From Marixanthomonas sp963974425 (GTDB lineage Bacteria; Bacteroidota; Bacteroidia; Flavobacteriales; Flavobacteriaceae), in contig NZ_CAXBCK010000004.1 of assembly GCF_963974425.1 (NCBI RefSeq), positions 1 to 64,000 on the forward strand: 64,000 bases of DNA, written 5' to 3'. Of this stretch, positions 42,835 to 51,265 are shown piece after piece. The first letter of the stretch is position 1, and the number at the start of each line of letters is the position of its first letter. The position numbers and the translations under genes are program-made. A model generated the notes under the pieces. It worked only from the letters and a program-made list of their open reading frames with translations. It was not told the origin of the DNA and did no database searches.

Positions 42835-44367
42835 GTGAAAATATTTTCAGCCAAACAACTAAGCGAAGCCGATAAAGTAACTACCGAAAAACACGATATT
42901 TCTTCATTAGATTTAATGGAACACGCCGGAACACAAGTGTTCAACTGGTTGCACCAACGTTTACAAGGCGCTACCGTTCCTATCCATATTTTTTGTGGCA
43001 TTGGAAACAACGGTGGTGATGGTCTTGTAGTTGGTAGATTACTTATTGAAAAAGGCTACAACGTACATATATATATCGCCAATTTTACCGATAAACGCTC
43101 TAAATGCTTTTTAATAAATTATGATCGCATTAAAGAAACAACTAAAAAATGGCCGTTGTTAATGACTTCGGAAAAAGATTTTCCTGAAATAAACGACCAA
43201 GATATCATTATTGATGCTTTGTTTGGTATTGGACTTAACCGTCCGCCACAAGGTTGGTTAAAACCACTAATACAACACATAAATGCAAGTAAAGCGTTTA
43301 CTTTGGCTATCGATATTCCAAGCGGACTCTACGCCAACCAGGCTCTGGAAGATGAAGAATCTGTAATAAAAGCAAATCATACATTAACTTTTCAAGCACC
43401 TAAGCTATCTTTCTTTTTGCCCGAAACAGGAAAGTTTGTACCTTTTTTCGATATTATTGATATTGGTCTAGATCCAGAACATCTGCATAAAATTGAACCG
43501 TTGGCCCAATTAATAGGAAAACAACAAGCGCAACAGTTTTACAAGCCCCGACAGGCTTTTGACCATAAAGGTACTTACGGTCATTCTTTAATCGTCGCTG
43601 GAAGCTATGGGAAAATAGGAGCCGCTGTATTGAGTGCAAAAGCTGCTTTTAGAACTGGAGCTGGATTAGTTACGGTTTTTGTACCAGAATGTGGTTACGA
43701 TATTGTACAGACTGCTTTGCCCGAAGCGATGACGCTTAGCGATAAAGAAGACGATTTAATAACTGATATTTCCTATGAAATAGAACCATCTGCCATCGGC
43801 ATTGGAATGGGCATTGGGACACAGCCTGAAACAGTTTCCGCTTTGGAAACACTATTTAAAAACGCCAAATCTCCAATGGTGATTGACGCCGATGCGTTAA
43901 ATTGTATTTCAGAAAATAAAAACTTGCTTAAAGTACTTCCGAAGCATGCTATTTTAACCCCACACCCAGGAGAATTGGAACGCTTAATAGGGGAGTGGAC
44001 CGACGATTACGATAAACTGAAAAAAGCTAAGACCTTTTCAAAAAAACATGAAATAGTGTTATTGATCAAAGGTGCACACACTGCCGTAATTTATGATAAC
44101 AACCTATATATAAACACCACAGGGAATCCTGGAATGGCAACTGCTGGTAGCGGTGATGCTTTAAGTGGCGTACTTACAGGTTTGTTATCGCAAGGCTACG
44201 ATCCATTATTAGCAACGGTTTTTGGAGTTTATGTACACGGAACTGCTGGTGCAATAGCTTCGCAGACTATGGGTTACGAAGCTGTAATGGCTACAGATAT
44301 CATAGAAAATTTAGGCAATGCTTATATGAGTTTATTTGAGCAGCCGGAATCAGAAAGAAAAAGTTAA
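42835..44367 (+). CDS. nnr: Bifunctional NAD(P)H-hydrate epimerase/dehydratase
   Basis: It repairs hydrated NADH and NADPH. The 510 residues comprise an N-terminal YjeF epimerase domain (about 1-215: GIGNNGGDGLVVGRLL, DALFGIGLNR, AIDIPSGLYA) and a C-terminal ribokinase-like dehydratase (about 230-505: GHSLIVAGSYGKIGAAVLS, LTPHPGELERLIG, NPGMATAGSGDALSGVLTG). The start is GTG at 42835, where the domain begins. A near -7 box (TACCTTTA, 42793-42800) lies upstream. A terminator follows the stop. Confidence 0.95.
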   Translation: MKIFSAKQLSEADKVTTEKHDISSLDLMEHAGTQVFNWLHQRLQGATVPIHIFCGIGNNGGDGLVVGRLLIEKGYNVHIYIANFTDKRSKCFLINYDRIKETTKKWPLLMTSEKDFPEINDQDIIIDALFGIGLNRPPQGWLKPLIQHINASKAFTLAIDIPSGLYANQALEDEESVIKANHTLTFQAPKLSFFLPETGKFVPFFDIIDIGLDPEHLHKIEPLAQLIGKQQAQQFYKPRQAFDHKGTYGHSLIVAGSYGKIGAAVLSAKAAFRTGAGLVTVFVPECGYDIVQTALPEAMTLSDKEDDLITDISYEIEPSAIGIGMGIGTQPETVSALETLFKNAKSPMVIDADALNCISENKNLLKVLPKHAILTPHPGELERLIGEWTDDYDKLKKAKTFSKKHEIVLLIKGAHTAVIYDNNLYINTTGNPGMATAGSGDALSGVLTGLLSQGYDPLLATVFGVYVHGTAGAIASQTMGYEAVMATDIIENLGNAYMSLFEQPESERKS

Positions 44368-44370
44368 AAA

Positions 44371-44398
44371 AAAGCTGCCAAAACTGGCAGCTTTTTTT
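44371..44398 (+). terminator. Bidirectional intrinsic terminator
   Basis: A 10-bp stem AAAGCTGCCA/TGGCAGCTTT (44371-44380 with 44385-44394) carries T residues to 44398 and A residues on the left. It separates nnr from the convergent T9SS gene. Confidence 0.85.
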
Positions 44399-44420
44399 AA
44401 TATGAAAGTTTAGTCCCTTT

Positions 44421-46121
44421 TTATCTCGCTATGATAAACTTTTTGGTAGAAACAGAATTATTATCAGTGAATTTAATAAAATAGGTTCCATTTTGTAGTG
44501 CTGAAACTTTCAATTGTTCATTTATAGCTATATTATCCTTAGATGCAACTAGCTTTCCAAGTACATCATATACTTTTAAAGAAGTACTCTCTGCATTTTT
44601 AATATTTAAAATGTCATTAGCAGGATTAGGATAAATACTTACCTTACTAAGGTTGTTTTCATCATTAACCCCTAGTACACCATTAGATTGAAAGTTAATA
44701 ATAACTTCATCTTCAAAATCTCCAGTTGTGCTGTATACAGTATTCCCATCTGAGTCAATTAAGTCAACTATTGTCCCTCCATCATTACCAGAATCTAAAA
44801 GTAAAAAAGAGTAACAGTCTTCTAATGGTAAATCAAACCTTAGGTTTACAGTAGTGTTATTTTGGTAAGGACCACCAGCATAGATAACGGTACCGTCTGG
44901 CTCTCTAATCCGCCATTTACATTGTGGTCCGTTATTATCAGTTGTTAGTTCCATAAATACAGTTCCTGTACTATTGGGAGCATCTTCAAAATTCACCTCA
45001 CTCTCATTGTTTGAGTTGTCTTCATCTGAAGGAAGTGAAATGGCAAGGGTGTTGTTGTCTTGAATATCAAATGTAATTTCTGGTAACTCGATTGTTTCGC
45101 TGTATAAGGATTCAAGGTTTCCTGTCCAAGTATATGTATTTACATCACCATTTAAAACATATTCAATATCTAATGAAGTAACAGTTTCTTGTCCATTATT
45201 CATTATTTCAATAACAGGTGTAATACTACTGCTTCCAGTACAGGGTACTGTTATATCATCAATACTTTCAAGTACTACATCATTATTATTATCAATACCT
45301 GTGTAGGTGGGTAATGCTCCACTACCGCTTATTATTTCCTGTTGTGTTTCAGAAATGAAAGCAACAACTTCCATATCTAAAATTTCAGTAGGAATGTCAT
45401 TATAATCTGCTGGAATAGTATAGGTAAATGTTTCATCTATAAAAGATCCTTCAGTGGTAGTGTTTATCTCGACACCCCATTGCCCAGTTATCATATGTAC
45501 AAGCCTGTGCATATGTACATACTCATCTCCCTGACCTCCACCAGTTTGTGGCCCCAAAGTATTGTTTTGCAACAAGGCAACATTCAATAAATTAGAGGTT
45601 TCTGGACTATCGCCTGTGTAATATGCTTCAACGTGAACTGTTATTTCATTATTTTGAACATTAATGGAAGTTTCAACACCAACGTTTACATAAGACGGCT
45701 CTCCCAACGTCGTATTGCTGGTAGTGTTCCAAGTACCTCTTCCCTGTGCTGTTGCACCTGCAGGGGACCCGTTCATTTCGAATCCAGGGAAATTATGACG
45801 GTTTACCGTACCAGAAGGGTAGCCAGCCAATTGTGATTGATTTGCAATAGCATCACCAAAAGGTGTTCTAAAGTCTGGTTGACCTGCTGAAGGAATAGCA
45901 AAACCACCAGTATGGATATTGATTAAAAAAACATCGCCTGGATTATTGTCTTGTAGCGTTTGGGCTATTTGATGACCCTGAGGACAAAAAACACATTTGA
46001 TACCTGTGAACTCTTCTAAAATTACGTTTTTGTTTTCTGGAGACGTACCAACAATAGTTTGCCCGCACATACTCAAAACTGAAAAAACGCATACTAATAA
46101 AGCAAGTAGATTTTTAAGCAT
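44421..46121 (-). CDS. Omp28-like secreted protein with type IX sorting domain
   Basis: A 566-residue protein with a signal peptide (to about residue 20) and an N-terminal thioredoxin-like Omp28-type domain: ILEEFTGIKCVFCPQGH (CxxC at Cys43 and Cys46), then IHTGGFAIPSAGQPDFRT. A middle region of beta-sandwich repeats rich in Asn, Thr and Asp follows. The C-terminus is a type A sorting domain (about 490-566) starting VSIYPNPANDILNI and ending with a short basic segment. It is exported by the Sec pathway and then by the type IX system, and is probably released or attached to the cell surface. The CxxC suggests redox or metal binding, but activity is unknown. Confidence 0.9.
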   Translation of the reverse strand: MLKNLLALLVCVFSVLSMCGQTIVGTSPENKNVILEEFTGIKCVFCPQGHQIAQTLQDNNPGDVFLINIHTGGFAIPSAGQPDFRTPFGDAIANQSQLAGYPSGTVNRHNFPGFEMNGSPAGATAQGRGTWNTTSNTTLGEPSYVNVGVETSINVQNNEITVHVEAYYTGDSPETSNLLNVALLQNNTLGPQTGGGQGDEYVHMHRLVHMITGQWGVEINTTTEGSFIDETFTYTIPADYNDIPTEILDMEVVAFISETQQEIISGSGALPTYTGIDNNNDVVLESIDDITVPCTGSSSITPVIEIMNNGQETVTSLDIEYVLNGDVNTYTWTGNLESLYSETIELPEITFDIQDNNTLAISLPSDEDNSNNESEVNFEDAPNSTGTVFMELTTDNNGPQCKWRIREPDGTVIYAGGPYQNNTTVNLRFDLPLEDCYSFLLLDSGNDGGTIVDLIDSDGNTVYSTTGDFEDEVIINFQSNGVLGVNDENNLSKVSIYPNPANDILNIKNAESTSLKVYDVLGKLVASKDNIAINEQLKVSALQNGTYFIKFTDNNSVSTKKFIIAR

Positions 46122-46480
46122 AGTTGTATAATATTTAGTTATTAATATTTTAAGTTAATATTAACAAATATATAGTAAATTTAATTGTTAAAGAAATAAA
46201 ACTGTACAATTATCACACTGATAAACAACGGTTTAACCTATAGAAATAGTATGGTATTAGCTTTTAAAAGCACTTGATTTTTAAGTGTTTATAATTTTAC
46301 ATATGTTTTTTTAATAAAAATGAAGTAACTATAATTTTTCTAATAAAAATTTAAATATTCTTTAACTGAGTGTTTCTATATAATGCAGCATAATAAAAAT
46401 TAATTTACTTCCTTTTATTAAAGTAACCACTAAAATACTTCAGTAAATTACTATTTTTGCAGAAAATAACCCACTCATTT
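46122..46480. other. AT-rich intergenic region, 359 bases
   Basis: The divergent gap between the T9SS gene and hutH is very AT-rich. It holds the hutH -7 box (46452-46459), the palindrome GCTTTTAAAAGC (about 46259-46270) and a small hairpin CACTT/AAGTG just after it. I see no gene or repeat. Confidence 0.4.
46452..46459 (+). promoter_or_regulatory. Candidate hutH promoter, -7 box
   Basis: TATTTTTG matches TAnnTTTG and ends 21 bases before the hutH ATG at 46481. Confidence 0.5.
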
Positions 46481-47992
46481 ATGCAAGAAACACATTATAT
46501 AAGCAGTGAATTGTTAGACTTATCAACTATTCAAGATATAATAACTACTAATAAACAGCTTGATCTTTCAGACGAGGCGTTATTGAACATAAAAAAATCT
46601 AAAGAATACCTTACTTCTAAAATAGAGAACAACGACAAACCTATTTATGGTATCAATACCGGTTTTGGCTCCTTGTGTAATGTGGAAATTTCTAATGAAA
46701 ACCTTTCCAAGCTACAAGAGAATCTAGTGATGTCTCACGCTTGTGGTACGGGTGATTATGTGCCAAAACCTATTATAAAATTGATGCTGTTGTTAAAAAT
46801 ACAATCGTTAAGCTACGGGTATAGCGGTGTGCAATTACAAACTGTCGAGCGACTTATTCTTTTTTATAATGAAAATATTCTACCGGTAATTTATACTCAA
46901 GGAAGCCTTGGTGCGTCAGGTGATTTGGCACCATTAGCTCATTTGGCTTTACCACTTTTGGGCAAAGGAGAGGTATATTATAAAGATGAACGTGTTCCTT
47001 CAGAAGAAATATTAAAAAAATTAGATCTTAAACCTATAGTCCTTGAAGCAAAAGAAGGGTTAGCATTATTAAACGGAACTCAGTTTATGAGCGCCTATGG
47101 TGTTCATCTTTTATTAAAAAGCTATAAACTTTCGTATTTGGCCGATATGATTGGATCACTTTCAGTTGATGCGTTTGATTGCAATATGAGCCCTTTTGAT
47201 CCTTTAGTGCATTTGGTAAGACCTCATACCGGTCAAATAAAAACAGCAGAACGGGTACGGGAGTTTTTGGAAGAAAGCGAATTAGGGAAGAGCGAGAAGA
47301 AGAACGTGCAGGATCCGTATTCCTTTCGATGTATTCCACAAGTTCACGGAGCTACAAAAGACACCCTAAAATTTGTACACAAAACCTTTAAAACTGAAAT
47401 AAACTCGGTAACAGATAATCCTAATATTTTTATAAATGATGATAAAATAATTTCTGGCGGAAACTTTCACGGACAACCATTAGCATTGGCATTAGATTAC
47501 CTGAGTATCGCATTTGCTGAACTAGGGAATATTAGTGAGCGCCGTACATACCAATTGGTTTCTGGTTTACGCGGACTTCCAGATTTTTTAGTAAACAATC
47601 CAGGATTAAACAGTGGTTTTATGATTCCGCAATACACGGCCGCAAGTATTGTGAGCCAAAACAAGCAATTGGCAACTCCAGCATCAGTAGATTCTATTGT
47701 TTCTTCTAACGGACAAGAAGATCATGTGAGTATGGGAGCGAATGCCGCCACAAAAGCATTACGCGTAATCGATAATATTGAAACGGTTCTTGCTATTGAG
47801 CTACTTAATGCTTCGCAAGCTATTGAATTTAGAAGACCGAAAAAAACCTCACCGTTATTAGAATCTTTATTAGAATCATTCAGAAAAACGGCTCCATTTG
47901 TTGAAGAGGATAGAGTGTTGGCAAATGATATTCATGCTTCTGTAGCCTTTTTACAAAGTTTTACTATTGATAAAGACTTATTATTTAGCTAA
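46481..47992 (+). CDS. hutH: Histidine ammonia-lyase
   Basis: It removes ammonia from histidine to give urocanate, the first step of histidine breakdown. It has 503 residues with YGINTGFGSL, the MIO prosthetic-group triad Ala135-Ser136-Gly137 in GSLGASGDLAPLAHLAL, and SDNPNIF-like TDNPNIF. The ATG at 46481 is preferred to the TTG at 46457 inside the -7 box. hutU, hutI and hutG are not adjacent, so the rest of the pathway lies elsewhere or this enzyme serves another aromatic amino acid. It ends 1 base before a convergent gene. Confidence 0.92.
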   Translation: MQETHYISSELLDLSTIQDIITTNKQLDLSDEALLNIKKSKEYLTSKIENNDKPIYGINTGFGSLCNVEISNENLSKLQENLVMSHACGTGDYVPKPIIKLMLLLKIQSLSYGYSGVQLQTVERLILFYNENILPVIYTQGSLGASGDLAPLAHLALPLLGKGEVYYKDERVPSEEILKKLDLKPIVLEAKEGLALLNGTQFMSAYGVHLLLKSYKLSYLADMIGSLSVDAFDCNMSPFDPLVHLVRPHTGQIKTAERVREFLEESELGKSEKKNVQDPYSFRCIPQVHGATKDTLKFVHKTFKTEINSVTDNPNIFINDDKIISGGNFHGQPLALALDYLSIAFAELGNISERRTYQLVSGLRGLPDFLVNNPGLNSGFMIPQYTAASIVSQNKQLATPASVDSIVSSNGQEDHVSMGANAATKALRVIDNIETVLAIELLNASQAIEFRRPKKTSPLLESLLESFRKTAPFVEEDRVLANDIHASVAFLQSFTIDKDLLFS

Positions 47993-47993
47993 T

Positions 47994-48371
47994 TTATACT
48001 GTTGATTTTTCAACAATTGAATTTATCCAACCAGTAGCTTCTTTCATAGTTTTAAAATGTTGGAATGGTTTTTTTAAGAAAATTTTCTCAACCTCGGTAG
48101 TAGAGGCTTTAATATCTTCTGGTGATACAACCGCAAAAGCCACCAAATTTTCAATTTTTGAGGTTTCAAAATAAACTCTTGGATCTACTGAATATGAATT
48201 TACCCTTTTTGTTATATACCCGAAGTTTTTATTGACATAATATTTTGTTGCAACATTCAATAAAATATCATTGTATTCTGGTTTTACAGTAATACCTTCA
48301 TTCATTTCAAAAATTATATAATTTTCGTGAATTTCTGCTATCCCAAAATGATATGTCAGTTTTGTTATCAT
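47994..48371 (-). CDS. STAS/SpoIIAA-like protein, copy 2
   Basis: A 125-residue paralogue of the protein at 30407-30796, sharing the spaced pattern FGxxEIHEN-x-I-x(4)-NEGI, a central YITKRVNSYSVDP segment and a C-terminal W-x-N-x-I helix. No membrane segment or catalytic motif is seen. The function is unknown. It is convergent with hutH and divided from clpC by a terminator. Confidence 0.72.
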   Translation of the reverse strand: MITKLTYHFGIAEIHENYIIFEMNEGITVKPEYNDILLNVATKYYVNKNFGYITKRVNSYSVDPRVYFETSKIENLVAFAVVSPEDIKASTTEVEKIFLKKPFQHFKTMKEATGWINSIVEKSTV

Positions 48372-48394
48372 AAAAAAGAAGTTAAATAAAGATA

Positions 48395-48437
48395 CAAAAA
48401 AAATACCGTGCCTACCCTAACTCAATAAACACGGTAT
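48395..48437 (-). terminator. Intrinsic terminator after clpC
   Basis: Read on the minus strand, the 8-bp stem ATACCGTG/CACGGTAT (48437-48430 with 48410-48403) is followed by a run of T residues (48403-48395). Confidence 0.8.
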
Positions 48438-48453
48438 CTAAATTCTAATTAAA

Positions 48454-51006
48454 TTAAGATTCTGTTGTTTTCTTTTGCTTTTTAATCTTAATGGTTAATT
48501 CTTCTTTTTTATCATCAAAATCCATCGTGATGCGATCTCCTTCTTTAAGGTTTGAATTAATAATTTCTTCGGCTAAAGCATCTTCAATATACTTTTGTAT
48601 AGCCCTTTTAAGGGGTCTAGCACCATATTCTTTATCAAATCCTTTGTCAGCTATATAATCCTTTGCTTTTTTCGTTAGTGTTAAATTATAGCCTATATCT
48701 GTAATACGGACAAAAAGTTTCTCTAATTCAATATCAATAATTTTATGGATATCTTCTTTATCTAGAGCATTAAACACCATAACATCGTCAACACGGTTCA
48801 AAAATTCTGGAGCAAAAGCCTTTTTTAAAGCATTTTGTATAATACTCTTTGCATTTGCATCTGCTTGATTTTCTCTTGCTGCAGTACCAAAACCGACACC
48901 TTGTCCAAAGTCTTTCAACTTACGAGCTCCAATATTAGAGGTCATAATTATTATCGTATTTCTGAAATCGATCTTACGTCCTAAACTGTCTGTTAAATAG
49001 CCGTCATCTAATACTTGAAGCAACATATTGAATACATCTGGGTGGGCTTTTTCAATTTCATCTAACAATACAACAGCGTAAGGTTTGCGGCGTATTTTTT
49101 CAGTTAACTGACCTCCTTCTTCATATCCAACATAACCTGGAGGTGCTCCAATAAGACGAGATACGGAGAATTTTTCCATATACTCGCTCATATCGATACG
49201 AACCAATGCATTTTCTGAATCAAACAACTCATTTGCTAACACCTTGGCTAATTGGGTTTTACCAACACCTGTTTGTCCTAAGAAAATAAACGAGCCAATA
49301 GGTTTGTTTGGATCTTTTAAACCAGCACGGTTACGTTGAATAGCCTTAACTACTTTACCAACAGCTTCATCCTGACCAATTACCTTTCCTTTAATTCGGT
49401 CGGGTAGGGCAGCTAATTTATTGCTTTCAGTTTGCGCAATACGACTTACAGGAATACCTGTCATCATAGAAACCACTTCAGCTACATTTTCTTCGTCTAC
49501 AGTTTCCTTATGGAGTTTAGATTCATTTTCCCATATCTCTTGCTCGGTAGCTAAATCTTTCTCTAAAGTTTTTTCATCATCACGCAGCTTGGCCGCTTCT
49601 TCGTATTTCTGCTTTTTGACTACTGAATTTTTCAGCTCTCTAACTTCTTCAAGTTTTGCTTCAATTTTCAGTATTTTTTCTGGCACATTAATATTAGTTA
49701 TGTGCACGCGAGAACCTGCTTCATCTAAAGCATCAATAGCCTTGTCTGGAAGAAAGCGTTCAGTCATATACCTATTAGTTAATTTTACACAAGCTTCTAA
49801 GGCTTCATCTGTATAATTTACATTATGGTGTAACTCATATTTATCTTTAATGTTTTTTAGAATCTCTAAAGTTTCATCAATACTCGTAGGTTCAACTATT
49901 ACTTTCTGAAAACGTCGCTCTAAAGCACCGTCTTTTTCAATATGTTGACGATATTCATCTAAGGTAGTAGCACCAATACATTGAATTTCTCCACGTGCTA
50001 ACGCCGGTTTAAACATGTTTGAAGCATCTAATGATCCAGTAGCACCACCAGCACCTACAATAGTGTGAATTTCATCAATAAAAAGTATAATATCGTCGTT
50101 CTTTTCAAGCTCGTTCATAACGGCTTTCATACGTTCTTCAAACTGACCGCGGTATTTTGTACCGGCCACCAAGCTTGCTAAATCTAAAGTAACAACCCGT
50201 TTATCATATAAAATTCGAGAAACTTTACGTTGAATAATACGTAATGCTAAGCCTTCAGCTATGGCACTTTTACCAACGCCAGGTTCTCCAATTAACAGAG
50301 GATTGTTCTTTTTTCTTCTACTTAATATTTGTGATACCCGTTGTATTTCGTTTTCACGACCTACAACTGGGTCTAATTTATCATCTTCGGCCATCGCCGT
50401 TAAATCTCTACCAAAATTATCTAAAACTGGAGTTTTAGACTTTTTATTCCCTTTGGTACCGCCACCTGTGAAAAGGTTTTCTTTGCCACCACCAGCTGCA
50501 GAAGCATCATCGTCACTAGGAAATGATTCTGCACTTGGTCTGTCTATAAAATCTTCATCGTTTGCCATCATTAATTTAAATTGATCTTTAACGCCGTCAT
50601 AATCTACCTTCATCTTAATTAACAACTTGGTAGTTGGATCGTTCTCATTGCGTAAAATACACAACAATAAATGAGCGGTATTAATTGAGGAACTCTGAAA
50701 AAGTTTCGCTTCTAAAAAAGTCGTCTTTAAAGCTCGCTCTGCTTGACGGGTTAAATGTAAGTTCTTTTTATCGTTTGTATTGCTTTCGGTATTTGGGTTT
50801 GCTGGGCTTAATATCTCAACCTTTCTTCTTAGGTGGTTTAAATCTATATCCAGTGCACTTAAAATAGAAACAGCCTTACCATTGCCATCACGTAATAAAC
50901 CTAACATTAAATGTTCTGTGCCTATAAAATCATGACCCAATCGTAATGCTTCTTCTTTACTGTAAGCAATTACATCTTTTACTCTCGGTGAAAAATTATC
51001 ATCCAT
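48454..51006 (-). CDS. clpC: ATP-dependent Clp protease ATP-binding subunit ClpC
   Basis: A class I AAA+ unfoldase of 850 residues that feeds proteins to ClpP. It has two N-terminal Clp repeats (about 1-145), an Asp/Gly/Lys-rich linker, AAA-1 with GEPGVGKSAIAEGLA, a middle coiled-coil domain with a UVR-like YEEAAKLRDDEKTLEKDL, AAA-2 with GQTGVGKTQLAKVLA, and the C-terminal D2-small domain. The middle domain separates it from ClpA. It is monocistronic; no mcsAB or ctsR is present, as expected outside Firmicutes. Confidence 0.95.
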   Translation of the reverse strand: MDDNFSPRVKDVIAYSKEEALRLGHDFIGTEHLMLGLLRDGNGKAVSILSALDIDLNHLRRKVEILSPANPNTESNTNDKKNLHLTRQAERALKTTFLEAKLFQSSSINTAHLLLCILRNENDPTTKLLIKMKVDYDGVKDQFKLMMANDEDFIDRPSAESFPSDDDASAAGGGKENLFTGGGTKGNKKSKTPVLDNFGRDLTAMAEDDKLDPVVGRENEIQRVSQILSRRKKNNPLLIGEPGVGKSAIAEGLALRIIQRKVSRILYDKRVVTLDLASLVAGTKYRGQFEERMKAVMNELEKNDDIILFIDEIHTIVGAGGATGSLDASNMFKPALARGEIQCIGATTLDEYRQHIEKDGALERRFQKVIVEPTSIDETLEILKNIKDKYELHHNVNYTDEALEACVKLTNRYMTERFLPDKAIDALDEAGSRVHITNINVPEKILKIEAKLEEVRELKNSVVKKQKYEEAAKLRDDEKTLEKDLATEQEIWENESKLHKETVDEENVAEVVSMMTGIPVSRIAQTESNKLAALPDRIKGKVIGQDEAVGKVVKAIQRNRAGLKDPNKPIGSFIFLGQTGVGKTQLAKVLANELFDSENALVRIDMSEYMEKFSVSRLIGAPPGYVGYEEGGQLTEKIRRKPYAVVLLDEIEKAHPDVFNMLLQVLDDGYLTDSLGRKIDFRNTIIIMTSNIGARKLKDFGQGVGFGTAARENQADANAKSIIQNALKKAFAPEFLNRVDDVMVFNALDKEDIHKIIDIELEKLFVRITDIGYNLTLTKKAKDYIADKGFDKEYGARPLKRAIQKYIEDALAEEIINSNLKEGDRITMDFDDKKEELTIKIKKQKKTTES

Positions 51007-51265
51007 ATATCTAAATTCCTTATACTTCTAAAAATACTAAATTACCCTTAGTACGACAAATATTATACCTTATTTAAGAGTGTAGTAGTAAAAGGACAAA
51101 AAAACTTACTAATATCAAAGGTTAGGTTGGTATAGTTATTAACTATTTTTACTGTGAAATATGTTAATAAAATAGTGAATAATAGCTTTCAAAATCCTTC
51201 TAAAAAGCTTGGAAATAGTGTATATTGCTCGTTAAGATTAAAAGTAAAATTAAACTATATATTTT

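Noticed and set aside
49421..49816. A 131-codon plus-strand open frame inside clpC
   Set aside because: It is antisense to conserved clpC sequence and very Ser-rich, so it is a shadow.
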